A stretch of DNA of 64,000 bases from contig JAYKNF010000014.1 in assembly GCA_036172665.1 (NCBI GenBank), forward strand, positions 3,461,001-3,525,000, written 5' to 3'. Origin of the DNA: Prosopocoilus inquinatus. Taxonomy: Eukaryota > Arthropoda > Insecta > Coleoptera > Lucanidae. The notes under the pieces are model-generated. The model was given only the letters and a program-made list of their open reading frames with translations, had not been told where the DNA came from and ran no database searches. Below are positions 26,704 through 40,543 of this stretch, piece after piece (the first letter of the stretch is position 1; every line of letters begins with the position of its first letter). The translations under genes and the position numbers were made by a program.

Positions 26704-29087
26704 GTGATGTATCTAATCGATCCTTACTCATCTATAATGTTATTTGACGTTTGGATGGACTCCAGTAACTCTGATGTGAGATACAAAGTTTTTGGACGCA
26801 GCAGGAGCTGGAAATAGTTTTAAACGAAACAACACGTATTAGCGTTGTTCCTGTGCTGTATCTAATCGATCCTTACTTATCTATCATGTTATTTGACGTT
26901 TGGATGGACTCCAGTAACTCTGATATGAGATACGACGTTTTCGGGCGCAGCAGAAGCTGGAAATAGTTTTAAACGAAACAACACGTATTAGCGTTGTTCC
27001 TGTGATGTATCTAATCGATCCTAACTCATCTATCATGTTATTTGACGTTTGGGTGGACTCCAGTGAGTCTGATGTGAGATACAAAGTTTTGGGACGCAGC
27101 AGGAGCTGGAAATAGTTTTAAACGAAACAACACGCATTAGCGTTGTTCCTGTGATGTATCTAATCGATCCTTACTCATCTATCATGTTTTTTGACGTTTC
27201 GATGGACTCCAGTAACTCTGATGTGAGATACGACGTTTCCGGACGCAGCAGAAGCTGGAAATAGTATTAAACGAAACAACACGTATTAGCGTTGTTCCTG
27301 TGATGTATCTAATCGATCCTTACTCATCTATCATGTTATTTGACGTTTGGATGGACTCCAGTAACTAGGATGTGAGATACAAAGTTTTTGGACGCAGCAG
27401 GAGCTGGAAATAGTTTTAAACGAAACAACACGTATTAGCGTTGTTCCTGTGCTGTATCTAATCGATCCTTACTTATCTATCATGTTATTTGACGTTTGGA
27501 TGGACTCCAGTAACCCTGACGTGAGATACGAAGTTCTCGGACGCAGCAGAAGCTGGAAATAGTTTTAAACGAAACAACACGCATTAGCGTTGTTCCTGTG
27601 ATGTATCTAATCGATCCTTACTCATCTATCATGTTATTTGGCGTTACGATGGACTCCAGTAACTTAGATGTGAGATACGAAGTTCTCGGACGCAGCTGAA
27701 GCTAGAAATAGTTTTAAACGAAACAACATGCATTAGCGTTGTTCCTGTGATGTATCTAATCGATCCTTACTCATCTATCATGTTATTTGGCGTTACGATG
27801 GACTCCAGTAACTTAGATGTGAGATACGAAGTTCTCGGACGCAGCTGAAGCTAGAAATAGTTTTAAACGAAACAACATGCATTAGCGTTGTTCCTGTGAT
27901 GTATCTAATCGATCCTTACTTATCTATCATGTTATTTGACGTTTGGATGGACTCCAGTAACCCTGACTTGAGATACGAAGTTCTCGGACGCAGCCGAAGC
28001 TGGAAATAGTTTTAAACGAAACAACACGTATTAGCGTTGTTCCTGTGCTGTATCTAATCGATCCTTACTTATCTATCATGTTATTTGGCGTTTCGATGGA
28101 CTCCAGTAGCTCTGATGTGAGATACGACGTTTTCGGACGCAGCAGAAGCTGGAAATAGTTTTAAACGAAACAACACGCATTAGCGTTGTTCCTGTGATGT
28201 ATCTAATCGATCCTTACTTAGCTACTATGTTATTTGACGTTTCGATGGACTCAAGTAACTCTAATGTGAGATACGACGTTTTCGGACGCAGCAGAAGCTG
28301 GAAATAGTTTTAAACGAAACAACACGTATTAGCGTTGTTCCTGTGATGTATATAATCGATCCTTACTAATCTATCATGTTATTTGACGTTTGGATGGACT
28401 CCAGTAACTCTGATGAGAAATACAAAGATTTCGGAAGCAGCAGAAGCCGGAAATAGTTTTGAACGAAACACCACCTATTAGCGTTGTTCCTGTGATGTAT
28501 CTAAACGATCCTTACTTATCTAACATGTTATATGACGTTTGGATGGACTCCAGTAAGTCTGATGTGAGATACAAAGTTTTTGGACGCAGCAGGAGCTGGA
28601 AATAGTTTTAAACGAAACACCACGTATTAGCGTTGTTCCTGTGCTGTATATAATCGATCCTTACTTATCTATCATGTTATTTAACGTTTGGATACACTCC
28701 AGTAAGTCTGATGTGAGATACAAAGTTTTTGGACGCAGCAGGAGCTGGAAATAGTTTTAAACGAAACAACACGTATTAGCGTTGTTCCTGTGATGTATCT
28801 AAACGATCCTTACTTATCTAACATGTTATTTGACGTTTGGATGGACTCCAGTGTGTCTGATGTGAGATACAAAGTTTTGGGACGCAGCAGGAGCTGGAAA
28901 TAGTTTTAAACGAAACAACACATATTAGCGTTGTTCCTGTAATGTATCTAATCGATCCTTACTCATCTATCATGTTATTTGACGTTTGGACAGACTCCAG
29001 TAACTCTGATGTGAGATACAAAGTTATCGGACGCAGCAGAAGCTGGAAATAGTTTTGAACGAAACAACACGTATTAGCGTTGTTCCT
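26704..29087 (+). repeat. 16-monomer higher-order unit (2,384 bp), copy 1
   Basis: Bases 26704..29100 match 29088..31484 at exactly 2,384 (16 x 149). The unit carries a doubled T monomer (27567..27864) followed by U, V, W, X and Y. Private differences noticed are CTATAATG near 26735 and CAGAAGCCGGAAAT near 28441 in this copy, TATATGACG near 28531 here against TATCTGACG, and GGACGAAGC near 29626 in copy 2. Confidence 0.93.
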
Positions 29088-31471
29088 GTGATGTATCTAA
29101 TCGATCCTTACTCATCTATCATGTTATTTGACGTTTGGATGGACTCCAGTAACTCTGATGTGAGATACAAAGTTTTTGGACGCAGCAGGAGCTGGAAATA
29201 GTTTTAAACGAAACAACACGTATTAGCGTTGTTCCTGTGCTGTATCTAATCGATCCTTACTTATCTATCATGTTATTTGACGTTTGGATGGACTCCAGTA
29301 ACTCTGATATGAGATACGACGTTTTCGGGCGCAGCAGAAGCTGGAAATAGTTTTAAACGAAACAACACGTATTAGCGTTGTTCCTGTGATGTATCTAATC
29401 GATCCTAACTCATCTATCATGTTATTTGACGTTTGGGTGGACTCCAGTGAGTCTGATGTGAGATACAAAGTTTTGGGACGCAGCAGGAGCTGGAAATAGT
29501 TTTAAACGAAACAACACGCATTAGCGTTGTTCCTGTGATGTATCTAATCGATCCTTACTCATCTATCATGTTTTTTGACGTTTCGATGGACTCCAGTAAC
29601 TCTGATGTGAGATACGACGTTTCCGGACGAAGCAGAAGCTGGAAATAGTATTAAACGAAACAACACGTATTAGCGTTGTTCCTGTGATGTATCTAATCGA
29701 TCCTTACTCATCTATCATGTTATTTGACGTTTGGATGGACTCCAGTAACTAGGATGTGAGATACAAAGTTTTTGGACGCAGCAGGAGCTGGAAATAGTTT
29801 TAAACGAAACAACACGTATTAGCGTTGTTCCTGTGCTGTATCTAATCGATCCTTACTTATCTATCATGTTATTTGACGTTTGGATGGACTCCAGTAACCC
29901 TGACGTGAGATACGAAGTTCTCGGACGCAGCAGAAGCTGGAAATAGTTTTAAACGAAACAACACGCATTAGCGTTGTTCCTGTGATGTATCTAATCGATC
30001 CTTACTCATCTATCATGTTATTTGGCGTTACGATGGACTCCAGTAACTTAGATGTGAGATACGAAGTTCTCGGACGCAGCTGAAGCTAGAAATAGTTTTA
30101 AACGAAACAACATGCATTAGCGTTGTTCCTGTGATGTATCTAATCGATCCTTACTCATCTATCATGTTATTTGGCGTTACGATGGACTCCAGTAACTTAG
30201 ATGTGAGATACGAAGTTCTCGGACGCAGCTGAAGCTAGAAATAGTTTTAAACGAAACAACATGCATTAGCGTTGTTCCTGTGATGTATCTAATCGATCCT
30301 TACTTATCTATCATGTTATTTGACGTTTGGATGGACTCCAGTAACCCTGACTTGAGATACGAAGTTCTCGGACGCAGCCGAAGCTGGAAATAGTTTTAAA
30401 CGAAACAACACGTATTAGCGTTGTTCCTGTGCTGTATCTAATCGATCCTTACTTATCTATCATGTTATTTGGCGTTTCGATGGACTCCAGTAGCTCTGAT
30501 GTGAGATACGACGTTTTCGGACGCAGCAGAAGCTGGAAATAGTTTTAAACGAAACAACACGCATTAGCGTTGTTCCTGTGATGTATCTAATCGATCCTTA
30601 CTTAGCTACTATGTTATTTGACGTTTCGATGGACTCAAGTAACTCTAATGTGAGATACGACGTTTTCGGACGCAGCAGAAGCTGGAAATAGTTTTAAACG
30701 AAACAACACGTATTAGCGTTGTTCCTGTGATGTATATAATCGATCCTTACTAATCTATCATGTTATTTGACGTTTGGATGGACTCCAGTAACTCTGATGA
30801 GAAATACAAAGATTTCGGAAGCAGCAGAAGCTGGAAATAGTTTTGAACGAAACACCACCTATTAGCGTTGTTCCTGTGATGTATCTAAACGATCCTTACT
30901 TATCTAACATGTTATCTGACGTTTGGATGGACTCCAGTAAGTCTGATGTGAGATACAAAGTTTTTGGACGCAGCAGGAGCTGGAAATAGTTTTAAACGAA
31001 ACACCACGTATTAGCGTTGTTCCTGTGCTGTATATAATCGATCCTTACTTATCTATCATGTTATTTAACGTTTGGATACACTCCAGTAAGTCTGATGTGA
31101 GATACAAAGTTTTTGGACGCAGCAGGAGCTGGAAATAGTTTTAAACGAAACAACACGTATTAGCGTTGTTCCTGTGATGTATCTAAACGATCCTTACTTA
31201 TCTAACATGTTATTTGACGTTTGGATGGACTCCAGTGTGTCTGATGTGAGATACAAAGTTTTGGGACGCAGCAGGAGCTGGAAATAGTTTTAAACGAAAC
31301 AACACATATTAGCGTTGTTCCTGTAATGTATCTAATCGATCCTTACTCATCTATCATGTTATTTGACGTTTGGACAGACTCCAGTAACTCTGATGTGAGA
31401 TACAAAGTTATCGGACGCAGCAGAAGCTGGAAATAGTTTTGAACGAAACAACACGTATTAGCATTGTTCCT
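29088..31471 (+). repeat. 16-monomer higher-order unit (2,384 bp), copy 2
   Basis: Tandem partner of 26704..29087. The match ends at 31485, where this array has CTAAACGATC and copy 1 has CTAATCGATC. The 16-monomer length equals that of the nested repeat near 9-13 kb, so the same unit size arose or was reused in two parts of the array. Confidence 0.92.
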
Positions 31472-32414
31472 GTGATGTATCTAAACGATCCTTACTTATC
31501 TAACATGTTATTTGACGTTTGGATGGACTCCAGTAAGTCTGATGTGAGATACAAAGTTTTTGGACGCAGCAGGAGCTGGAAATAGTGTTAAACGAAACAA
31601 CACGTATTAGCGTTGTTCCTGTGCTGTATCTAATCGATACTTACTTATCTATCATGTTATTTGACGTTTCGATGGACTCCAGTAACTCTGATGTGAGATA
31701 CGAAGTTTTCGGACGTAGCAGAAGCTGGAAATAGTTTTAAACGAAACAACACGTATTAGCGTTGTTCCTGTGATGTATCTAATCGATCCTTACTCATCTA
31801 TCATGTTATTTGACGTTTGGATGGACTCCAGTAACTCTGATGTGAGATACAAATTTTTTGGACGCAGCAGGAGCTGGAAATAGTTTTAAACGAAACAACA
31901 CGTATTAGCGTTGTTCCTGTGCTGTATCTAATCGATCCTTACTTATCTATCATGTTATTTGACTTTTGGATTAACTCCAGTAACTCTGATGTGAGATACG
32001 ACGTTTTCGGACGCAGCAGAAGCTGGAAATAGTTTTAAACGAAACAACACGTATTAGCGTTGTTCCTGTGATGTATCTAATCGATCCTTACTCATCTATC
32101 ATGTTATTTGACGTTTGTGTGGACTCCAGTAACTCTGATGAGAGATACAAAGATTTCGGAAGCAGCAGAAGCTGGAAATACTTTTGAACGATACACCACC
32201 TATTAGCGTTGTTCCTGTGATGTATCTAAACGATCCTTACTTATCTAACATGTTATTTGACGTTTGGATGGACTCCAGTGTGTCTGATGTGAGATACAAA
32301 GTTTTGGGACGCAGCAGGAGCTGGAAATAGTTTTAAAAGAAACAACACGTATTAGCGTTGTTCCTGTGCTGTATCTAATCGATCCTTACTTATCTATCAT
32401 GTTATTTGACGTTT
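30100..32414 (+). repeat. Long-range HOR block, first copy (47-monomer displacement)
   Basis: Matches 37103..39417 at a displacement of 7,003 bases (47 x 149). Shared rare variants include GATACAAATTTTTTGG (31848, 38851), GACGTTTGTGTGG (near 32111 and 39114) and TTTTAAAAGAAAC (near 32333 and 39336). The copies part at 32415 and 39418, where GACGTTTGG faces GACGTTTCG. Confidence 0.88.
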
Positions 32415-33642
32415 GGATGGACTCCAGTAAGTCTGATGTGAGATACAATGTTTTTGGACGCAGCAGGAGCTGGAAATAGTTTTAAACGAAACAACACGTA
32501 TTAGCGTTGTTCCTGTGCTGTATCTAATCGATACTTACTTATCTATCATGTTATTTGACGTTTCGATGGACTCCAGTAACTCTGATGTGAGATACGAAGT
32601 TTTCGGACGCAGCAGAAGCTGGAAATAGTTTTAAACGAAACAACACGTATTAGCGTTGTTCCTGTGATGTATCTAATCGATCCTTACTCATCTATCATGT
32701 TATTTGACGTTTGGATGGACTCCAGTAACTCTGATGTGAGATACAAAGTTTTTGGACGCAGCAGGAGCTGGAAATAGTTTTAAACGAAACAACACGTATT
32801 AGCGTTGTTCCTGTGCTATATCTAATCGATCCTTACTTATCTATCATGTTATTTGACGTTTGGATTAACTCCAGTAACTCTGATGTGAGATACGACGTTT
32901 TCGGTCGCAGCAGAAGCTGGAAATAGTTTTAAACTAAACAACACGTATTAGCGTTGTTCCTGTGATGTATCTAATCGATCCTTACTCATCTATCATGTTA
33001 TTTGACGTTTGGATGGACTCCAGTAACTCTGATGTGAGATACAAAGTTTTTGGACGCAGCAGGAGCTGGAAATAGTTTTAAACGAAACAACACGTATTAG
33101 CGTTGTTCCTGTGCTGTATCTAATCGATACTTACTTATCTATCATGTTATTTGACGTTTCGATGGACTCCAGTAACTCTGATGTGAGATACGACGTTTCC
33201 GGACGCAGCAGAAGCTGGAAATAGTATTAAACGAAACAACACGTATTAGCGTTGTTCCTGTGATGTATCTAATCGATCCTTACTCATCTATCATGTTACT
33301 TGACGTTTGGATGGACTCCAGTAACTAGGATGAGAGATACAAAGATTTCGGACGCAGCAGAAGCTGGAAATACTTTTGAACGAAACAACACCTATTAGCG
33401 TTGTTCCTGTGATGTATCTAAACGATCCTTACTTATCTAACATGTTATTTAACGTTTGGATACACTCCAGTAAGTCTGATGTGAGATACAAAGTTTTTGG
33501 ACGCAGCAGGAGCTGGAAATAGTTTTAAACGAAACAACACGTATTAGCGTTTTTCCTGTGCTGTATCTAATCGATACTTACTTATCTATCATGTTATTTG
33601 ACGTTTCGATGGACTCCAGTAACTCTGATGTGAGATACGAAG

Positions 33643-36439
33643 TTTTCGGACGCAGCAGAAGCTGGAAATAGTTTTAAACGAAACAACACGTATTAGCGTT
33701 GTTCCTGTGATGTATCTAATCGATCCTTACTCATCTATCATGTTATTTGACGTTCGGGTGGACTCCAGTGAGTCTGATGTGAAATACAAAGTTTTGGGAC
33801 GCAGCAGGAGCTGGAAATAGTTTTAAACGAAACAACACGCATTAGCGTTGTTCCTGTGATGTATCTAATCGATCCTTACTCATCTATCATGTTATTTGAC
33901 GTTTCGATGGACTCCAGTAACTCTGATGTGAGATACGACGTTTCCGGACGCAGCAGAAGCTGGAAATAGTATTAAACGAAACAACACGTATTAGCGTTGT
34001 TCCTGTGATGTATCTAATCGATCCTTACTCATCTATCATGTTATTTGACGTTTGGATGGACTCCAGTAACTAGGATGAGAGATACAAAGATTTCGGACGC
34101 AGCAGAAGCTGGAAATAGTTTTGAACGAAACAACACCTATTAGCGTTGTTCCTGTGATGTATCTAAACGATCCTTACTTATCTAACATGTTATTTAACGT
34201 TTGGATACACTCCAGTAAGTCTGATGTGAGATACAAAGTTTTTGGACGCAGCAGGAGCTGGAAATAGTTTGAAACGAAACAACACGTATTAGCGTTGTTC
34301 CTGTGCTGTATCTAATCGATCCTTACTTATCTATCATGTTATTTGACGTTTGGATGGACTCCAGTAACCCTGACGTGAGATACGAAGTTCTCGGACGCAG
34401 CAGAAGCTGGAAATAGTTTTAAACGAAACAACACGCATTAGCGTTGTTCCTGTGATGTATCTAATGGATCCTTACTCATCTATCATGTTATTTGGCGTTA
34501 CGATGGACTCCAGTAACTTAGATGTGAGATACGAAGTTCTCGGACGCAGCTGAAGCTAGAAATAGTTTTAAACGAAACAACATGCATTAGCGTTGTTCCT
34601 GTGATGTATCTAATCGATCCTTACTTATCTATCATGTTATTTGACGTTTGGATGGACCCCAGTAACCCTGACTTGAGATACGAAGTTCTCGGACGCAGCC
34701 GAAGCTGGAAATAGTTTTAAACGAAACAACACGTATTAGCGTTGTTCCTGTGCTGTATCTAATCGATCCTTACTTATCTATCATGTTATTTGGCGTTTCG
34801 ATGGACTCCAGTAGCTCTGATGTGAGATACGACGTTTTCGGACGCAGCAGAAGCTGGAAATAGTTTTAAACGAAACAACACGCATTAGCGTTGTTCCTGT
34901 GATGTATCTAATCGATCCTTACTTAGCTACTATGTTATTTGACGTTTCGATGGACTCCAGTAACTCTAATGTGAGATACGACGTTTTCGGACGCAGCAGA
35001 AGCTGGAAATAGTTTTAAACGAAACAACACGTATTAGCGTTGTTCCTGTGATGTATATAATCGATCCTTACTCATCTATCATGTTATTTGACGTTTGGAT
35101 GGACTCCAGTAACTCTGATGAGAAATACAAAGATTTCGGAAGCAGCAGAAGCTGGAAATAGTTTTGAACGAAACACCACCTATTAGCGTTGTTCCTGTGA
35201 TGTATCTAAACGATCCTTACTTATCTAACATGTTATTTGACGTTTGGATGGACTCCAGTAAGTCTGATGTGAGATACAAAGTTTTTGGACGCAGCAGGAG
35301 CTGGAAATAGTTTTAAACGAAACACCACGTATTAGCGTTGTTCCTGTGCTGTATCTAATCGATCCTTACTTATCTATCATGTTATTTAACGTTTGGATAC
35401 ACTCCAGTAAGTCTGATGTGAGATACAAAGTTTTTGGACGCAGCAGGAGCTGGAAATAGTTTTAAACGAAACAACACGTATTAGCGTTGTTCCTGTGATG
35501 TATCTAAACGATCCTTACTTATCTAACATGTTATTTGACGTTTGGATGGACTCCAGTGTGTCTGATGTGAGATACAAAGTTTTGGGACGCAGCAGGATCT
35601 GGAAATAGTTTTAAACGAAACAACACATATTAGCGTTGTTCCTGTAATGTATCTAATCGATCCTTACTCATCTATCATGTTATTTGACGTTTGGACAGAC
35701 TCCAGTAACTCTGATGTGAGATACAAAGTTATCGGACGCAGCAGAAGCTGGAAATAGTTTTGAACGAAACAACACGTATTAGCGTTGTTCCTGTGATGTA
35801 TCTAAACGATCCTTACTTATCTAACATGTTATCTGACGTTTGGATGGACTCCAGTAAGTCTGATGTGAGATACAAAGTTTTTGGACGCAGCAGGAGCTGG
35901 AAATAGTGTTAAACGAAACAACACGTATTAGCGTTGTTCCTGTGCTGTATCTAATCGATACTTACTTATCTATCATGTTATTTGACGTTTCGATGGACTC
36001 CAGTAACTCTGATGTGAGATACAAAGTTTTTGGACGCAGCAGGAGCTGGAAATAGTTTTAAACGAAACAACACGTATTAGCGTTGTTCCTGTGCTGTATC
36101 TAATCGATCCTTACTTATCTATCATGTTATTTGACGTTTGGATTAACTCCAGTAACTCTGATGTGAGATACGACGTTTTCGGACGCAGCAGAAGCTGGAA
36201 ATAGTTTTAAACGAAACAACACGTATTAGCGTTGTTCCTGTGATGTATCTAATCGATCCTTACTCATCTATCATGTTATTTGACGTTTGAGTGGACTCCA
36301 GTAACTCTGATGAGAGATACAAAGATTTCGGACGCAGCAGAAGCTGGAAATACTTTTGAACGATACACCACCTATTAGCGTTGTTCCTGTGATGTATCTA
36401 AACGATCCTTACTTATCTAACATGTTATTTGACGTTTGG
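33643..36439 (+). repeat. Long-range HOR block, first copy (44-monomer displacement)
   Basis: Matches 40197..42993 at 6,554 bases (44 x 149 minus the 2-base deletion at about 39.58 kb). Shared markers include ATAGTTTGAAACG (34265, 40819), GATGGACCCCAG (about 34653 and 41207) and a full T-U-V-W-X-Y string. Private: TAATGGATCC near 34462 and CAGCAGGATCTGG near 35590 here. Confidence 0.86.
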
Positions 36440-37102
36440 GTGGACTCCAGTGAGTCTGATGTGAGATACAAAGTTTTGGGACGCAGCAGGAGCTGGAAAT
36501 AGTTTTAAACGAAACAACACGCATTAGCGTTGTTCCTGTGATGTATCTAATCGATCCTTACTCATCTATCATGTTTTTTGACGTTTCGATGGACTCCAGT
36601 AACTCTGATGTGAGATACGACGTTTCCGGACGCAGCAGAAGCTGGAAATAGTATTAAACGAAACAACACGTATTAGCGTTGTTCCTGTGATGTATCTAAT
36701 CGATCCTTACTCATCTATCATGTTATTTGACGTTTGGATGGACTCCAGTAACTAGGATGAGAGATACAAAGATTTCGGACGCAGCAGAAGCTGGAAATAG
36801 TTTTGAACGAAACAACACCTATTAGCGTTGTTCCTGTGATGTATCTAAACGATCCTTACTTATCTAACATGTTATTTAACGTTTGGATACACTCCAGTAA
36901 GTCTGATGTGAGATACAAAGTTTTTGGACGCAGCAAGAGCTGGAAATAGTTTTAAACGAAACAACACGTATTAGCGTTGTTCCTGTGCTGTATCTAATCG
37001 ATCCTTACTTATCTATCATGTTATTTGACGTTTGGATGGACTCCAGTAACCCTGACGTGAGATACGAAGTTCTCGGACGCAGCAGAAGCTGGAAATAGTT
37101 TT

Positions 37103-39417
37103 AAACGAAACAACATGCATTAGCGTTGTTCCTGTGATGTATCTAATCGATCCTTACTCATCTATCATGTTATTTGGCGTTACGATGGACTCCAGTAACT
37201 TAGATGTGAGATACGAAGTTCTCGGACGCAGCTGAAGCTAGAAATAGTTTTAAACGAGACAACATGCATTAGCGTTGTTCCTGTGATGTATCTAATCGAT
37301 CCTTACTTATCTATCATGTTATTTGACGTTTGGATGGACTCCAGTAACCCTGACTTGAGATACGAAGTTCTCGGACGCAGCCGAAGCTGGAAATAGTTTT
37401 AAACGAAACAACACGTATTAGCGTTGTTCCTGTGCTGTATCTAATCGATCCTTACTTATCTATCATGTTATTTGGCGTTTCGATGGACTCCAGTAGCTCT
37501 GATGTGAGATACGACGTTTTCGGACGCAGCAGAAGCTGGAAATAGTTTTAAACGAAACAACACGCATTAGCGTTGTTCCTGTGATGTATCTAATCGATCC
37601 TTACTTAGCTACTATGTTATTTGACGTTTCGATGGACTCAAGTAACTCTAATGTGAGATACGACGTTTTCGGACGCAGCAGAAGCTGGAAATAGTTTTAA
37701 ACGAAACAACACGTATTAGCGTTGTTCCTGTGATGTATATAATCGATCCTTACTCATCTATCATGTTATTTGACGTTTGGATGGACTCCAGTAACTCTGA
37801 TGAGAAATACAAAGATTTCGGAAGCAGCAGAAGCTGGAAATAGTTTTGAACGAAACACCACCTATTAGCGTTGTTCCTGTGATGTATCTAAACGATCCTT
37901 ACTTATCTAACATGTTATCTGACGTTTGGATGGACTCCAGTAAGTCTGATGTGAGATACAAAGTTTTTGGACGCAGCAGGAGCTGGAAATAGTTTTAAAC
38001 GAAACACCACGTATTAGCGTTGTTCCTGTGCTGTATCTAATCGATCCTTACTTATCTATCATGTTATTTAACGTTTGGATACACTCCAGTAAGTCTGATG
38101 TGAGATACAAAGCTTTTGGACGCAGCAGGAGCTGGAAATAGTTTTAAACGAAACAACACGTATTAGCGTTGTTCCTGTGATGTATCTAAACGATCCTTAC
38201 TTATCTAACATGTTATTTGACGTTTGGATGGACTCCAGTGTGTCTGATGTGAGATACAAAGTTTTGGGACGCAGCAGGAGCTGGAAATAGTTTTAAACGA
38301 AACAACACATATTAGCGTTGTTCCTGTAATGTATCTAATCGATCCTTACTCATCTATCATGTTATTTGACGTTTGGACAGACTCCAGTAACTCTGATGTG
38401 AGATACAAAGTTATCGGACGCAGCAGAAGCTGGAAATAGTTTTGAACGAAACAACACGTATTAGCGTTGTTCCTGTGATGTATCTAAACGATCCTTACTT
38501 ATCTAACATGTTATTTGACGTTTGGATGGACTCCAGTAAGTCTGATGTGAGATACAAAGTTTTTGGACGCAGCAGGAGCTGGAAATAGTGTTAAACGAAA
38601 CAACACGTATTAGCGTTGTTCCTGTGCTGTATCTAATCGATACTTACTTATCTATCATGTTATTTGACGTTTCGATGGACTCCAGTAACTCTGATGTGAG
38701 ATACGAAGTTTTCGGACGTAGCAGAAGCTGGAAATAGTTTTAAACGAAACAACACGTATTAGCGTTGTTCCTGTGATGTATCTAATCGATCCTTACTCAT
38801 CTATCATGTTATTTGACGTTTGGATGGACTCCAGTAACTCTGATGTGAGATACAAATTTTTTGGACGCAGCAGGAGCTGGAAATAGTTTTAAACGAAACA
38901 ACACGTATTAGCGTTGTTCCTGTGCTGTATCTAATCGATCCTTACTTATCTATCATGTTATTTGACGTTTGGATTAACTCCAGTAACTCTGATGTGAGAT
39001 ACGACGTTTTCGGACGCAGCAGAAGCTGGAAATAGTTTTAAACGAAACAACACGTATTAGCGTTGTTCCTGTGATGTATCTAATCGATCCTTACTCATCT
39101 ATCATGTTATTTGACGTTTGTGTGGACTCCAGTAACTCTGATGAGAGATACAAAGATTTCGGAAGCAGCAGAAGCTGGAAATACTTTTGAACGATACACC
39201 ACCTATTAGCGTTGTTCCTGTGATGTATCTAAACGATCCTTACTTATCTAACATGTTATTTGACGTTTGGATGGACTCCAGTGTGTCTGATGTGAGATAC
39301 AAAGTTTTGGGACGCAGCAGGAGCTGGAAATAGTTTTAAAAGAAACAACACGTATTAGCGTTGTTCCTGTGCTGTATCTAATCGATCCTTACTTATCTAT
39401 CATGTTATTTGACGTTT
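37103..39417 (+). repeat. Long-range HOR block, second copy (47-monomer displacement)
   Basis: Copy of 30100..32414. Private differences include AAACGAGAC near 37252 and AAAGCTTTTGG near 38110. It opens with a single T monomer that corresponds to the second T of the doubled pair at 29951..30248. So the junction lies in or beside that T monomer. Confidence 0.87.
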
Positions 39418-39486
39418 CGATGGACTCCAGTAACTCTGATGTGAGATACGACGTTTCCGGACGCAGCAGAAGCTGGAAATAGTATT

Positions 39487-39633
39487 AAACGAAACAACAC
39501 GTATTAGCGTTGTTCCTGTGATGTATCTAATCGATCCTTACTCATCTATCATGTTATTTGACGTTTGGATGGACTCCAGTAACTAGGATGAGATACAAAG
39601 ATTTCGGACGCAGCAGAAGCTGGAAATAGTTTT
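39487..39633 (+). repeat. 147-bp monomer (2-base deletion)
   Basis: GGATGAGAGATAC of related monomers is GGATGAGATAC here, the loss of one GA unit from a short GA run, consistent with slippage. It is the first break in 149-bp phase in the window; starts before it fit 2 + 149k. The same deletion occurs at 50809..50955 and 53489..53635. Confidence 0.93.
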
Positions 39634-40543
39634 GAACGAAACAACACCTATTAGCGTTGTTCCTGTGATGTATCTAAACGATCCTTACTTATCTAACATG
39701 TTATTTAACGTTTGGATACACTCCAGTAAGTCTGATGTGAGATACAAAGTTTTTGGACGCAGCAGGAGCTGGAAATAGTTTTAAACGAAACAACACGTAT
39801 TAGCGTTGTTCCTGTGCTGTATCTAATCGATACTTACTTATCTATCATGTTATTTGACGTTTCGATGGACTCCAGTAACTCTGATGTGAGATACGAAGTT
39901 TTCGGACGCAGCAGAAGCTGGAAATAGTTTTAAACGAAACAACACGTATTAGCGTTGTTCCGGTGATGTATCTAATCGATCCTTACTCATCTATCATGTT
40001 ATTTGACGTTTGGATGGACTCCAGTAACTCTGATGTGAGATACAAAGTTTTTGGACGCAGCAGGAGCTGGAAATAGTTTTAAACGAAACAACACGTATTA
40101 GCGTTGTTCCTGTGCTGTATCTAATCGATCCTTACTTATCTATCATGTTATTTGACGTTTGGATGGACTCCAGTAACTCTGATGTGAGATACGACGTTTT
40201 CGGACGCAGCAGAAGCTGGAAATAGTTTTAAACGAAGCAACACGTATTAGCGTTGTTCCTGTGATGTATCTAATCGATCCTTACTCATCTATCATGTTAT
40301 TTGACGTTTGGGTGGACTCCAGTGAGTCTGATGTGAAATACAAAGTTTTGGGACGCAGCAGGAGCTGGAAATAGTTTTAAACGAAACAACACGCATTAGC
40401 GTTGTTCCTGTGATGTATCTAATCGATCCTTACTCATCTATCATGTTATTTGACGTTTCGATGGACTCCAGTAACTCTGATGTGAGATACGACGTTTCCG
40501 GACGCAGCAGAAGCTGGAAATAGTATTAAACGAAACAACACGT

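Noticed and set aside
27567..27864. Doubled T monomer as a sequencing or assembly stutter
   Set aside because: The doubling recurs at 29951..30248, 49468..49765 and 52148..52445 with the same flanking order. It is therefore an inherited feature of several HOR copies rather than a local error.
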